NCBI GenBank assembly: GCA_963811885.1
Contig: CAWETB010000002.1
Coordinates: forward strand, 1-64,000
Reading direction: 5' to 3'
Length of the DNA: 64,000 bases
From: Gaiellasilicea sp963811885
GTDB lineage: Bacteria; Actinomycetota; Thermoleophilia; Gaiellales; Gaiellaceae
The position numbers and the translations under genes were made by a program. The notes below the pieces were generated by a model. It saw nothing but the letters and a program-made list of their open reading frames with translations. It had not been told where the DNA came from and made no database searches. Below are positions 17,633 to 27,509 of the stretch, in pieces (positions within the stretch are counted from its first letter, which is position 1; every line of letters starts with the position of its first letter).

Positions 17633-18575
17633 TCAGCGCAGGTCCTTGTTCGACTCCATGTCGAACCACATCGCGAAGAGCGTGAACTGGCTGCCCGAGA
17701 TCAGCAGCAGCGCGACGAGGACGATCGTCGGCGTCGTGATCTCGTTCCCCTTCAGCCGCAGGATCACCTCGATCGCGCCGAGCAGGAGGCCGGCGAAGGT
17801 CATCACGAGGCCGAGCGCGTAGAAGAAGACGAGCGGGTGGAAGTCGCGGATCACGTACTTCTCGCGCAGCCGCCAGAAGAAGCCCTTCACGAGCAGCCAC
17901 GAGATCCGCGGCACGACCCGCCGCAGCTTGATCCCCGACTGCTCGCCGACGCCGTAGACCGGCCGCGAGGGGAAGTCGCGCACGCGCGCGTTCCAGACGT
18001 TCAGGTGCACGAGCATGTCGTTCGGGAAGCCGTAGCCGGGGTAGACGCGGTCGAGGTCGAGCTGCGCGAGCATCGACTTCGAGATCGCCGTGTAGCCGGT
18101 CTGCGAGTCGGCGACGTGCCAGTAGCCGGACGCGATCTTCGTCAGCAGCGAGAGGATCGCGTTGCCGAGGTAGCGCGTGCGCGGGATCAGCTTCCAGGCC
18201 TCGCCGGAGACGAGCCGGTTCGCCTTCGCGTAGTCGACCTCGCCGCGCGCGACGGGCTCGACCAGCGTCAGCAGGTCGCTCGGGATCCATCTGGTTGTCG
18301 GCCGCCATCACGCAGACGACGTCGAGCCCGTCCGCGAGTGCGCGCTGGTAGCCGGTGACGATCGCGGCGCCGACGCCGCCGTTCTGCTCGCGCGGGACGA
18401 GCTCGACGCGCGGGTCGGCCGCTGCGCGCACGGCCTCGGCGGTGCCGTCGGTGGAGGCGTCGTCGACGACGAGGATCCGGTCGACGAACTCGGGGATGCC
18501 GGCCAGCGTCGTGCCGATCAGCCGCTCCTCGTCGTGGGCGGGGACGACGACCGCGACGCGCTTCCCGTCGACCAT
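17633..18575 (-). CDS. GT2-family polyprenyl-phosphate glycosyltransferase (DPM1-like), one frameshift
   Basis: Seen: ATG start; KRVAVVVPAHDEERLIGTTL, ILVVDDASTDGTAEAV, NGGVGAAIVTGYQRAL and VVCVMAADNQMDP (DxD-like donor site). A +1 shift follows near 18285 at GGGATCC. The last 146 residues then include YPGYGFPNDMLVHLNVWNARV and two C-terminal hydrophobic helices with VILRLKGNEI. Known: GT2 enzymes with C-terminal helices make polyprenyl-phosphate sugars for GT-C transferases. Inferred: supplies donors to the ArnT-like enzymes nearby. It follows the Wzz-like gene (4 bases apart) in the same operon and is convergent with the 26-residue ORF. Confidence 0.78.
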
Positions 18576-18579
18576 GGCG

Positions 18580-19458
18580 TTAGGCGCTGCGGGCGCGGCG
18601 CGCGAGGAACGGATCGGCGAGGAGCGCCGCGGCGCAGCCGAGCAGGAGCCCGAGCAGCGCGCCGATCAGGGCGCCGTTGCGGCCGCTGCGCGCCGTCGTC
18701 TTGACCGCCGCCGCCGGCTCGACGACCTGCGCCTTCTCGACGTTCTCCGCGAGCGCGAGCTGCTGGCGGACGTCGGACTGAAGGTCGAGCAGCTGGCCAC
18801 GCCGGGTCTGGGCGTTGTCGAGCGCGCTCAGGAGCAACGAGCTTGTCGAGCGAGCTGAGGCCCGGCTCGTTGACGGCCTGCTCCGCCGCCGCGATTCGCG
18901 GCGCGAGCCTGTTCAGCGAGTCCTGGATCGATTCGAGCTGGTCGTTGAAGGTCGTGATCTTCGTGTCGACGTACTGGGCGGACGTGCGCGTGATCACTTC
19001 CTTCGCGAGCGCGTCCGCGGCCTTCTCCGCCTTGCCCGGCTGCGCCGCGACCACCTTGATCGTCACGAGCGGCGCGCCGGTGGCCCGGGCGCCGGGGCCC
19101 GATGCGCCGACGTCGCGGAGCTGACATTCCCGCGCAGCGCGCGCAGCGGCAGGTCGGCGGCGTTCGCAGCCCTCCGCAGCGCGCTCTCCGAGCGGATGAT
19201 CTCGGAGACGGCACGCGGGTTCGTCAGGAAGGCCTGCACCGGCGCGCCGCCGTTCGGCGAGAACGGCTGGCCCATCGCGACGAGCGTCTCGGCCTCGTAG
19301 ACCTTGCCGCCGCCGAGCGCGAGCGCGAAGCCGACCACGGCTCCGAGCACGAGCCCGAGCACCGGCAGCCACCAGCGCGCGGCGATGCGCTCCCAGACCG
19401 AGCGGAGGTCGACCTCGCGCTCGGCGTCGGGATCCGGGACGGGTTCCGGGCGATTCAC
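18580..19458 (-). CDS. Wzz/YveK-type chain-length determinant protein, frameshifted
   Basis: Seen: acidic N-terminal tail (NRPEPVPDPDAEREVDL), first helix WWLPVLGLVLGAVVGFALALG, then VYEAETLVAMGQPFSPNG and PRAVSEIIRSESALRRAA. After shifts near 19110 comes VTIKVVAAQPGKAEKAADALAKEV and a coiled-coil-like stretch (LESIQDSLNRLAPRIAAAEQAV). After a shift near 18843 comes LSALDNAQTRRGQLLDLQ, and it ends with helix two, LIGALLGLLLGCAAALLAD. Known: two flanking helices around a periplasmic coiled coil define Wzz-type co-polymerases controlling glycan length. No kinase domain is fused. GTG start in a GTGA overlap with the epimerase stop. Confidence 0.8.
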
Positions 19459-20381
19459 GCGGGCGACTCTACCGCCGCCCAGCGCCACTGCGCCCGCATG
19501 CCCTCTTCGAGCCCGGTCTGCGGCGACCAGCCCAGCTCGGCCTCCGCCTTCGCCACGTCGGCCTTCGTCCGCCGGACGTCGCCGGTGGCGGCGGCGTGTC
19601 CGCTCGACGTCGAGGCTGCGTCCGGCGACCGCCTCGGCGAGGGCGATCGCCTCGTTCATCGTCGCCTCGTCGCCGCCGCCGACGTTGTAGACCTCGCCGC
19701 CGCGGCCGCGCTCCATCGCCGCGACCGTCGCGGCGACCGCGTCGCCGACGTACGTGAAGCTCCTCGCCGCGCTGCCGTCGCCGAAGAGCCGGAAGCTGTC
19801 GCCGCGGGCGAGCGCCTCGAGCATCGCGGTGAACGCCATGTCGGGCCGCTGCCTCGGCCCGTAGACCGTGAAGTAGCGGAGCAGGACCGCGTCGAGCCCC
19901 TGCCCGCCGGCTGATCGCGTGCGCCAGCTGCTCGCAGGCGAGCTTCGTGATCCCGTAGGGCGAGATCGGCTGCGGCGCCACGTCCTCGGCGGTCGGGTAG
20001 CGCTCGGCGTCCCCGTAGACGGAGGAGGACGACGCGAACACGACCCGGACGTCCGCGGCCGCCGCGGCCTCGAAGAGCCGCTGCGTGGCGAGGACGTTCC
20101 GCTGCAGGTAGAGCCCGAAGCTCTCACCCCAGCTCGCGCGCACCCCGGGCTGGCCGGCGAGATGGAAGACGCCGTCGGCGCCGGCGAGGATCGGCTCGAG
20201 CGGCGCCGTCGGCGAGATCCAGCTCGACCACGTCGAGCGCGGCCGCGTTCCGCTCCTTGCGCGCGCGCTCGTAGTAGTCGGTGTACGAGTCGACGGAGAC
20301 GACCTCGTGCCCGGCCGCGAGCAGCGTCTCGGCCAGGTGCGAGCCGATGAAGCCCGCGGCGCCTGTGACGACGTATCTCAC
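19455..20381 (-). CDS. NAD-dependent epimerase/dehydratase (UDP-glucuronate 4-epimerase-like), frameshifted
   Basis: Seen: VRYVVTGAAGFIGSHLAETLL, VVSVDSYTDYYERARKERN (a YTDYY loop as in UDP-glucuronate epimerases) and, after a shift near 20205, GVRASWGESFGLYLQRNVLATQ. Then VVFASSSSVYGDAERYP, ISPYGITKLACEQLAHA (Tyr and Lys), after a shift near 19908 VLLRYFTVYGPRQRPDMAF, and after a shift near 19595 ADVAKAEAELGWSPQTGLEEGM. About 308 residues. Known: an extended SDR acting on UDP-sugars. Inferred: makes UDP-galacturonate or a related sugar. GTGA overlaps link it to genes on both sides. Confidence 0.8.
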
Positions 20382-21636
20382 CGCTCGACCATCCCATAGA
20401 CGCGCGCGTGGCCGACGAGGTAGAGGCGTTCGGAGTCGGCGACGACGCCGGCGTACTTGCCGTCCCGGAACGTCCAGAGCGAGCTTGCCGGTGCGGGCGT
20501 CGAGCGCGTAGGTCAGCTCGTCGAAGGTCGAGAAGTAGACGACGCCGTCGAGGACGGTCGCGGAGCCGGAGATGTCCCCCTTCGCCTGGAAGCGCCACTT
20601 GACGTCGCCCGTCGCCGCGTCGAGCGCGTAGAAGCGGCCGCTGTAGGAGCCGACGTAGACGGTCTTGCGCCAGACCGCGGGCGAGCCGTAGACGTAGCCG
20701 CCGGTGCCCTGCGACCAGCGCAGCGTGCCGCTGGCCGCGCCGTAGGAGTAGACCTTGCCGTCCGTGGAGCCGATGTAGACGCGGCCGTACGCGACCGCGG
20801 GCGTCGAGTAGAACTGGCCGCGGCCGCCGAGCCGGTCCTGCGACCGCGTCCGCCAGATCACCTTCCCGGTGCTGGCGCGGATCGCGTAGAGGTAGCCGTC
20901 GTAGGTGCCGACGAAGAGCCGGTTGCCCGACTTCGCGACCGCGCCCTTGATCCGTCCCTTGCCCTGGAACGTCCAGCGCACCCGGCCCGTCCGCTCGTCG
21001 AGCGAGTAGACGCGGCCGCGCCAGTCGCCGACGTAGACGCGCCCGTCGGCGAGCAGCGGCGACGACTCGGTCGGCCCGATCTTCGTCCGCCAGCGGATCT
21101 TCCCGAATCCCGTCGCGAACGCGATCACCTCGCCCTCGAGCCGGCCCGGCTTCGCCTTGTTGTTGCAGGGGGGCCGGTTCATGAACGACTGGAAGACGGT
21201 GTGCTCGCCGACGGCCGGCGTGGCTGCGACGCAGCGGCCGATCGGCTTCTTCCACGCCCGCTTCCCCGTCTTGGCGTTGACGGCGAACATGACGCCCGAG
21301 TTGTTCGTGAAGTAGAGGCGCCCGTAGCCGATCACCGGCGGGAACTCGAGCAGCTGCCTGCGCCCTGAACGTCCAGATCCGGCGGAACGGCGGCTTCAGC
21401 TGGTACGGGCCGACGCGGTGGCGCTCGGGGTCGTAGCCGAAGAGCGGCCAGGCGACGCCGAGCGCGTCCTCGACAGGTGGCGGCGGCGGAGGCTCCTCCG
21501 CCTCGGTCGCGACGAACTCCTCGGTCGACGAGCCGCGGACGTCGGCCGCCTCCTGGCGCTTGTAGACGACGTAGCCGGCGACGAGGCCGGCGGCCAGCAG
21601 GATCAGCGCGGCCAGCGCCGCCAACCACTTCTTCAT
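20378..21636 (-). CDS. Membrane-anchored PQQ-like beta-propeller protein, frameshifted
   Basis: Seen: N-terminal helix MKKWLAALAALILLAAGLVAGY, an acidic linker with a run of prolines (EEPPPPPPVEDALG), FGYDPERHRVGPYQLKPPF, then (shift near 21360) at least seven repeats of the type GRVYIGSTDGKVYSY...GTLRWSQ. It ends, after a shift near 20485, YLVGHARVYGMVER. Known: these are PQQ/pyrrolo-quinoline-quinone-type blades, here without a catalytic dehydrogenase domain (BamB-like propellers). Inferred: an extracytoplasmic scaffold in the glycan machinery. ATGA overlap with the next propeller gene indicates coupled synthesis. Confidence 0.75.
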
Positions 21637-23065
21637 GGCTTCGGCTCGACGGCCCACACGCGCGAGTAGCCGTGCAGGAGCAGCCGGCGCCCGTTGCCGG
21701 AGACGGGCACGTACTCGCCGTGCGGGAACCTGAGCACGACGCGGCCGCTCTTCGCGTCGACGCCGGTGATCCGGCCCCAGGTCGAGCCGGCATACGCGAC
21801 GCCGGCGACGACGACGGCGGCGCCCGAGACCGGGCCGCCGGTGCGGACGCTCCAGAGCACGCGCCCGCGCTTCGCCGACACCGAGTAGAGACGCCCGTTG
21901 TAGGAGCCGAAGAAGACGCGTCCCGCCCAGACCGCAGGCGAGGAGTAGACGTAGCCGCCCGTCCCGACGCGCCAGAGGTAGCGGCCCGACGTCGAGAACG
22001 CGGTCAGGCTGTTGCCGGTCGACGAGGGGACGAAGACGCGGCCCGCGGCGACGGCCGGCGTCCCGTAGACGCGGCCGTTGACCGAGCGGACGAAGCGGCG
22101 CTTGCCCGTGCGCGTGGCGAGTGCGTGCAGGCGGCCGCCGTAGTCACCGATGTAGAGCGTCCTCCCCGCGATCGCCGCGCTCGAGGTGATCTTGTAGCCC
22201 GGTGCGGTAGGTCCAGCGCAGCTTCCGCCGCTTCAGGTCGAGCGCGTAGACGCGACCGTTCCAGGCGCCGAAGTAGTCGAGCCCGCCGGAGACGATCGGC
22301 GACGACTCGATCGGCGAGCCGACGCGGAAGTGCCAGCGGAGGCGCCCGTTGCGCCGGTCGAGCACCCGGACGATCCCGTCCATCCCGTGCACGACCAGGT
22401 CGTCGCCGACGATCGCGGGCGAGGACGCCATCTTCCCGCGGCTCGGCCGGTGCCGCCAGATCACCTTGCCGTTGCTCATCCGCAGGGCGTAGATGTGGCC
22501 CTTGTAGTTGGCGACGTAGGCGACGCCGTCGGCGACGACGGCGGGGAACTCGACGAGCGAGCCGACCCCGCGCGACCAGACGACCTTGAACGGCGGCCGC
22601 ACCTTGATGTCGGCGGGCGCCTGCGTCCGCCGGTTGTTGGCGCCGTACATCGTCCACTGCAGATCGTCGCGGTAGAGGCGCACGGTCACTTCACGCTTGC
22701 GCTTGAAGGGCATGCGCACGACCTTCTGCCGCGTAGCCCGGCTTCGAGACGCGAACCGGGAGCGCCGCGCGCCGCTTGATCTTCACCGACGCCAGCCCGC
22801 GCGTGTTCGCGTAGCCGGAGCGCTTGCCGATCACGACCCGGGCGCCCTTGACGCGCCGGTGCGTGTCGCCGTCGACCACCGTCACGAGCACCTTGGTCTG
22901 CTTCGGCTCGCCGCTGACGGGCGCCGGGAACGGCTTCGACGCCGGAGCGTCGGCCGCACCCGTATAGGGCGCCGTCGTCGCCGGCGGGGCGGCTTCCTCG
23001 GAGTTGCCGCCGCATGCCGCCGCCAGGCCCAGCAGGGCCAGTCCTGCCGCGATGAGGCGAATCAC
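21633..23065 (-). CDS. Lipoprotein with Ig-like/regulatory domain and PQQ-like beta-propeller, frameshifted
   Basis: Seen: lipoprotein-type signal (LIAAGLALLGLAAACGG), a Thr/Pro-rich spacer, then a carboxypeptidase-regulatory-like domain (VVDGDTHRRVKGARVVIG...YANTRGLASVKI...LPVRVSKPGYAA). A shift near 22722 leads into QKVVRMPFKRKREVTVRL and YGANNRRTQAPADIKVRPPF, then about seven propeller blades; a second shift lies near 22200. Joined, it is one protein of about 475 residues that opens each propeller like its downstream neighbour. Inferred: an outer-face partner of the 20378 protein, anchored by lipid rather than a helix. GTGA overlap with the ATP-grasp gene. Confidence 0.72.
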
Positions 23066-24069
23066 GCCTCGCCGGGCTCGCCAGCAACCGGTTCGGGGAG
23101 CTCCTCGGCGAACGGAACGAGGCTACCGCCGTCCTCGGCTGTCAGACACAGATGGGAGAAGAAGCGCGTCATCAGGACCCCTGCGCGGAAGTCGCCCAAC
23201 CTCGGCTCCGGTCGTTCGCCGTTGGCCAGCGCCAGCGCGAGCTCAGGGTAGCGCGACCCCGACGCGAGCGGCAGCGGAAAAGCCCCTCCAAACCGAGGAT
23301 TTACATCTGTGACGGGAAGCGATCCGTCGGGCTCGCGGAAGCACTGGATGTTGGCCGGCCCGACGATGCCGACGGCCTCCGCGACCCGGCACGCGTGCTC
23401 GATCAGCTCCGCGTCCTTGATCGACGCGCCCTTGATCGACTCGCCGCCCTTCGACTGGATCATCGTCCGCGGGATCGCGTTCAGGCACGTGCTCTCGAGG
23501 TCGCAGAAGACGTCGACCGAGAACTCCTCGCCCTGGCAGAGCTCCTGCACGAACGAGTCGACGGTCGTGTAGCCGAGGAAGAAGTCGAGCTCGGTCCGAT
23601 CGTGCGCGCGGTAGATGTGGCGCGAGCCGAAGCCCTCGCGCACCTTCACGAGCAGCGGGTAGCGCGCGTCGTCCGGCACGGCCTCCGGCAGCCAGCTGCG
23701 CGGGCTCGCGATCCCGTGCCGCTCGAAGAAGAGATGCGCCTCGTACTTGTCGCCCATCGTCCGGCAGACCTCCGGCTCGGGCACGAGCACGAGCGCCGGC
23801 GCGAGCGCGTCTCGCGACTGCGCCAGCAGCATCTGGTCGAGGTCGGTGAGCGGGACGATCAGCTTCACGTCGTGCTCGGCGACGAGCGCCGCCAGCGCCG
23901 GGATGTAGCCGGGGCTGTCGACGCGCGCGACGAGCGCGTGGTGATCGGCGTGGTAGAGCGCCGGCGCGAGCGCGTCGGCGTCGGTCGCGATCGTGGTCGC
24001 GCCCGTGCGGCCGAAGGCAGAGACGATGTCGACGCGCTGACCCGCGCACGTGAAGAGGACAGCGGTCAC
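23062..24069 (-). CDS. ATP-grasp enzyme (carbamoyl-phosphate-synthase-like)
   Basis: Seen: intact 335 residues. N-terminal VTAVLFTCAGQRVDIVSAFGR, then IVPLTDLDQMLLAQ, MGDKYEAHLFFERHGIASPRSW, the ATP-binding region YPLLVKVREGFGSRHIYRAHD, QELCQGEEFSVDVFCD and metal site ANIQCFREPDGSLPVTDVNPRFGGAFPL. Known: ATP-grasp enzymes of this type form an amide or thioester bond through an acyl phosphate. Inferred: may attach an amino acid or similar group to a sugar or peptide. GTG 24069 is chosen because the conserved first strand begins there; TACCCT lies 8 nt upstream. It heads the operon continuing with the two propeller genes. Confidence 0.78.
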   Translation of the reverse strand: MTAVLFTCAGQRVDIVSAFGRTGATTIATDADALAPALYHADHHALVARVDSPGYIPALAALVAEHDVKLIVPLTDLDQMLLAQSRDALAPALVLVPEPEVCRTMGDKYEAHLFFERHGIASPRSWLPEAVPDDARYPLLVKVREGFGSRHIYRAHDRTELDFFLGYTTVDSFVQELCQGEEFSVDVFCDLESTCLNAIPRTMIQSKGGESIKGASIKDAELIEHACRVAEAVGIVGPANIQCFREPDGSLPVTDVNPRFGGAFPLPLASGSRYPELALALANGERPEPRLGDFRAGVLMTRFFSHLCLTAEDGGSLVPFAEELPEPVAGEPGEA

Positions 24070-24091
24070 GTGCGCGTAGGGTACTTCGCGC

Positions 24092-24494
24092 TCAGTACGT
24101 GCAGTCGAAGAGCGCCTGACGCTGCGTCGGCGAGGGCGGGCGCTGCCAGAGATAGACGGTACGACCGCGCAGCTCGAGCCGCGGGCCGAGGTCGCCGCCA
24201 ACGGCTCGGTAGCTCGAGGCGAGCCGCTCGGCTGCTCTCTCGTCGCCGGCGACCGCGACGGTGACCGGGTTCGTCTCGATCACGGTGTCGAGCGCGCCCA
24301 ACTCGGCGCTGCGAGCGATCGGGTCGCGGGTGTCCGCGACCGGCGCGCCCCTCTCCTCGACGAGGCACCGCTTGAGCTCACGGAAGCCGGGGTCCTCGTA
24401 GCGGGCGGTGTGGATTGCCCAGCCGACGAGCGCCGCGACGATCGAGCACGCCGACAGCGACGAGCCCGGCCCGGAGGAAGCGCCACTCGCTCAC
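24092..24494 (-). CDS. Small membrane-anchored protein of unknown function, one frameshift
   Basis: Seen: GTG start in a GTGA overlap with the upstream membrane transferase; VSEWRFLRAGLVAVGVL, then after a +1 shift near 24445 SIVAALVGWAIHTARYEDPGFRELK, making one N-terminal helix. An extracytoplasmic domain of about 100 residues follows with KRCLVEERGAP, ALDTVIETNPVTVAVAGDE and GRTVYLWQRPPSPTQRQALF, ending in FDCTY. Two Cys could pair. No family recognised. Inferred: a partner of the preceding ArnT-like enzyme, because the two are translationally coupled. Confidence 0.5.
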
Positions 24495-25802
24495 GAGACG
24501 AACGCGTAGGTGCCGAAGGAGAGCGAGACGAGCAGGCAGAGGGCGAGGATCGCCAGAACGACGAGACCGACGCGGCGGCTCCGCTCGACGAGCACATCGA
24601 CCGCAAATCCGAACGAGAGCGCCCAGAACGGGACGGCCGGGAGCAGGAAGAGCGCCTTCACGGTGTCACCGTCGGGTCGGTAGCTCCGCGTCGCGTAGTA
24701 GACGACTGCCGCGAGGCCGACGAGCGGGACGAGCGCGACGACGAGCCGCTCCGGCGCCTCGCGCCAGCGCGAGGCCGTGAGGGCGGCGAAGGCGAACCAG
24801 CCCGCCAGCGCGAGCGCCGTCAGCGGGAGGCCGACGATGCTCTGCAGCGCCAGCCGGCGGTTCACCGCGGCGGTCAGCGCCGGACGCGGCGGATCCCCAC
24901 GACCAGATCCCGAAGAAGTCGCCCCACGTCTCCGCGTAGAGGATCGGGACGAGCCCGACCCCGAGCTCCGCGCGCTGCGGATGGGTGATCACGTCCGGCA
25001 GGTCTGGGTCGACGTAGAACTCCGCCGGCCACCGGCTGTCGAATGAGACCAGCGACATGCCGCGTCCGAAGACCGCGTTGCCGCCCGCGGACTGGTTGTG
25101 GAGGTACCACGGGAGCGGCAGCAGCACGATCGCGAGCGCCGCACAGGGCGAGCGCCGACCCGATCCGCCGGCGGTGCTCGCGCTGCGCGATCGCCGCCGC
25201 CACGAGCGTGACGAGCACGACGCCGACCACCCAGATCGAGACGGAGCGGACGAGCTGCGCGCCCGCGAGCGAGAGCGCGAGCGCGGCCCAGAGTCGAAGC
25301 CGGTAGTCGCGGCGGGCGACCATCCAGGCCGTCGTCGTCAGCGCGAGCAGGGAGAGCAACATCGCGAGCGGCTGCGGGTGGAACATCGCTGCCGGTCTTG
25401 AGCACGACCGGCGAGCAGGCGAAGAACGCGAGCGCGCTCCAGCGGGCGAGCGGGCGACCCGGCAGGAGCAGCCGCCCGAGCACCAGCACGAGCACGCCGC
25501 AGCCGACGACGCAGAGCGCGTTCAGGAGTTGCGCCAGCTGCTCGGGCGTCATCCATCCCGAGCGCCTCGCCGAACCGGATCGCGAGCGCCGCAAGCGCGT
25601 AGTAGCCCGGCGGCGTGTACGAGGCGCCGCCCTCGGGCAGCCGGCCGTCGCGGAGGTCATACGCGTACGCGAGGTGCTCTCGGGCGTCGAAGCCGCCGAG
25701 CGACGGATACGCGAACGCATTCCAGACGGCGACGACGGCGAGCAGTCCGAGCAGCGACCCGCTCACCGCGAGGTCGACCGTGCGCGAGTGGAGCCGGCTC
25801 AC
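24491..25802 (-). CDS. GT39/ArnT-like membrane glycosyltransferase, four frameshifts
   Basis: Seen: helix 1 (VSGSLLGLLAVVAVWNAF), first outer loop with GGFDAREHLAYAYDLRDGRLPEGGASYTPPGYYALAALA, then, crossing shifts near 25555, 25390, 25140 and 24890, LAQLLNALCVVGCGVLVLVLGRLL, FHPQPLAMLLSLLALTT, LPWYLHNQSAGGNAVFGRG and a terminal helix set ending SFGTYAFVS. Known: an acidic first loop followed by Y-x-PPGYY is characteristic of GT-C transferases using polyprenyl-phosphate donors. Inferred: adds a sugar outside the membrane. GTG start in a GTGA overlap with the WbaP-like gene. About 437 residues after correction. Confidence 0.7.
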
Positions 25803-26402
25803 TGCCGCCAGCCGCCGGTCTCGCCCTTGTAGGTGCCGCCGAAGAGGGCGAGCGGCGTGCGGAGCAGGATCAGCAGGTCGGTCCTGCGGCGAGCGATGGT
25901 CGACGTACCAGACGTCGAGCTCGATCCGCTCGTCCCACGAGAGCGAGGCCCGGCCGTGGATCTGCGCCCAGCCGGTGATCCCGGGCAGCACCTCGAGCCG
26001 GCGCCGCTGCCGGTCGGAGTACCGCTCGACCTGGTAGCGGAGCGTCGGCCGCGGCCCGATCAGGCTCATGTCGCCGCGGACGACGTTCCAGAGCTGCGGC
26101 AGCTCGTCGAGCGACGTGCGGCGGAGGAAGCGGCCGGCGCGCGTGATCCGGCTGTCGCCCTTGTCGACCGCGTAGCCGGCGCCCTGCTGCTCGGCGCCGA
26201 CGACCATCGTCCGCAGCTTCAGGAGCTCGAAGTCGCGGCCGTCCTTGCCGACGCGGGTCTGCTTGAAGAGGACCGGGCCGCCGCCGTCGAGCTTGACCGC
26301 CAGCGCGGCGGCCGCGAGCAGCGGGCTCGTGATCGCCAGGCCGGCGCCCGCGATCGCGACGTCGAGGGCGCGATTCAGCGCGTCCCCTCCGCTGCCTCCC
26401 AC
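25799..26402 (-). CDS. WbaP-like undecaprenyl-phosphate sugar phosphotransferase, one frameshift
   Basis: Seen: ALDVAIAGAGLAITSPLLAA helix, then VKLDGGGPVLFKQTRVGKDGRDFELLKLRTM, DSRITRAGRFLRRTSLDELPQLWNV, GDMSLIGPRPTL, LPGITGWAQIHGR and DVWYVDHRS, with a +1 shift near 25890 and the end LLRTPLALFGGTYKGETGGWRQ. About 200 residues. Known: this is the complete catalytic domain of the bacterial sugar transferase family that starts glycan synthesis on undecaprenyl phosphate; it lacks the N-terminal helices seen in the gene at position 1. The start is GTG 26402, or a CTG at 26378 preceded by GGAGGGG and forming CTGA with the upstream stop. Confidence 0.85.
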
Positions 26403-27474
26403 GTCGCGGGCACGCCGCGGCGGAGGTAGTTCCAGAGCGAGACGACGGTCGCCCAGGTGACGAGCGTGTAGTAGCGCGCGATCCCGACCCCGACGGCCGC
26501 GGCGACGAGCAGCAGCAGCTGCGCCCCGAGCACGAGCTGGTAGACGAGCCCCTCGCCGCACGAGCGCGAGCGACGTGGCGAGCAGGACGAGGTGGAGGAG
26601 CCCGCTGCCGTACCGGAGCAGCCGGTGCGAGATCACCTCGACGAGGTAGCCGAACGGCAGCCGCTTCAGCATCGAGCCGCGCAGGGTGATCTCCCAGCAG
26701 TGCTCGAACATGCGCACCTTGCGCCGGTACTCGGTCTCGTTCGACGGCGTCGGCTTCTCGAACGCCTTCGCCAGCGGCTCGTAGACCGCGCGGCGCCCCG
26801 CCTGCACCATCCGGTACGGGAACGAGAGGTCGTGGCCCCACTTCGGGTCGACCTCGACGTAGTCCGACCGGCGCACGGCGTAGATCGAGCCGTTCCCGCC
26901 GGTGACCGACCCGAGCCGCGACTCGGCCTCGCGCTGCACCAGCTCGTAGCGCCAGTAGAGGCCCTCGCGGTTCGAGCCGTCGGCCGCCTCGAGCACGAGC
27001 CGTCCGCAGACGTAGGCGACATCGGGGTCGGCGAAGTTGGCGACGAGCTGCCGGAGCGCATCGGGCGCCCAGGTCGCGTTCGCGTCGGAGAAGGCGACGA
27101 TCTCGCCGCCGGTCTCGCGCACGGCCCGGTTCTGGGCGGCGACCTTGCCGCCGCGCGGGTTGACGATCAGCCGCACGCGGTCGCCGAACCGCTCGACGAG
27201 CTCGTGCGTGCGATCGGTCGACGCGTCGGAGGTGACGACGATGCTCCAGCTTGTCGGCCGGGTAGTCGAGCGCGAGCAGGTTCTCGAGCCGCCGCTCGAT
27301 CACCGGCTCCTCGTTGTAGGCGGCGACGATCACGGTCACGTGCGGCTCGATCGCCTCCTTGCGGACGCGCCGCGTGCGGACGCGCGCGAGCGCGGCGGCG
27401 CCGAGCGGGTAGACGACGTGCGTCCACAGGAGCGCACCCAGCGAGAGCCAGAACAGGATCTTGAGCACCAGCAC
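26375..27474 (-). CDS. GT2-family membrane glycosyltransferase (cellulose-synthase-like), two frameshifts
   Basis: Seen: N-terminal helix LKILFWLSLGALLWTHVVYPLG, then HVTVIVAAYNEEPVIERRL. After a +1 shift near 27243 follow IVVTSDASTDRTHELVE, GGEIVAFSDANATW (DxN-type metal site), GSVTGGNGSIYAVRRSDY (acceptor region), GHDLSFPYRMVQAG, and after a shift near 26565 C-terminal helices ending LWNYLRRGVPATWEAAEGTR. Known: processive or polyprenyl GT2 enzymes have this helix-catalytic domain-helix layout. Inferred: adds a sugar early in chain assembly, directly coupled to the initiating WbaP-like gene. GTG 27474 has TACACT 6 nt upstream. Confidence 0.78.
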
Positions 27475-27480
27475 GGGCCG

Positions 27481-27486
27481 AGTGTA
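27481..27486 (-). promoter_or_regulatory. Leaderless-type -10 element (TACACT), minus strand
   Basis: Read on the minus strand, TACACT ends 6 nt before GTG 27474. It is separated by only 10 bases from the plus-strand element of the divergent WecB-like gene. Confidence 0.55.
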
Positions 27487-27496
27487 GAGCCGACGG

Positions 27497-27502
27497 TAGG
27501 AT
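27497..27502 (+). promoter_or_regulatory. Leaderless-type -10 element (TAGGAT)
   Basis: TAGGAT ends 7 nt before GTG 27510, inside the 35-base gap between divergent genes. Confidence 0.5.
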
Positions 27503-27509
27503 CCCCCGC

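Noticed and set aside
22691..23065. A separate small lipoprotein gene ending at 22691
   Set aside because: Its last residues after KPGYAA do not fit the domain, while the next frame continues directly with QKVVRMPFKRK into the propeller. One +1 error joins them into a single protein.
24092..24494. Treating this segment as the C-terminal end of the ArnT-like protein
   Set aside because: The upstream frame ends cleanly in TGA within GTGA, and the segment starts with its own hydrophobic helix, like other coupled genes here.
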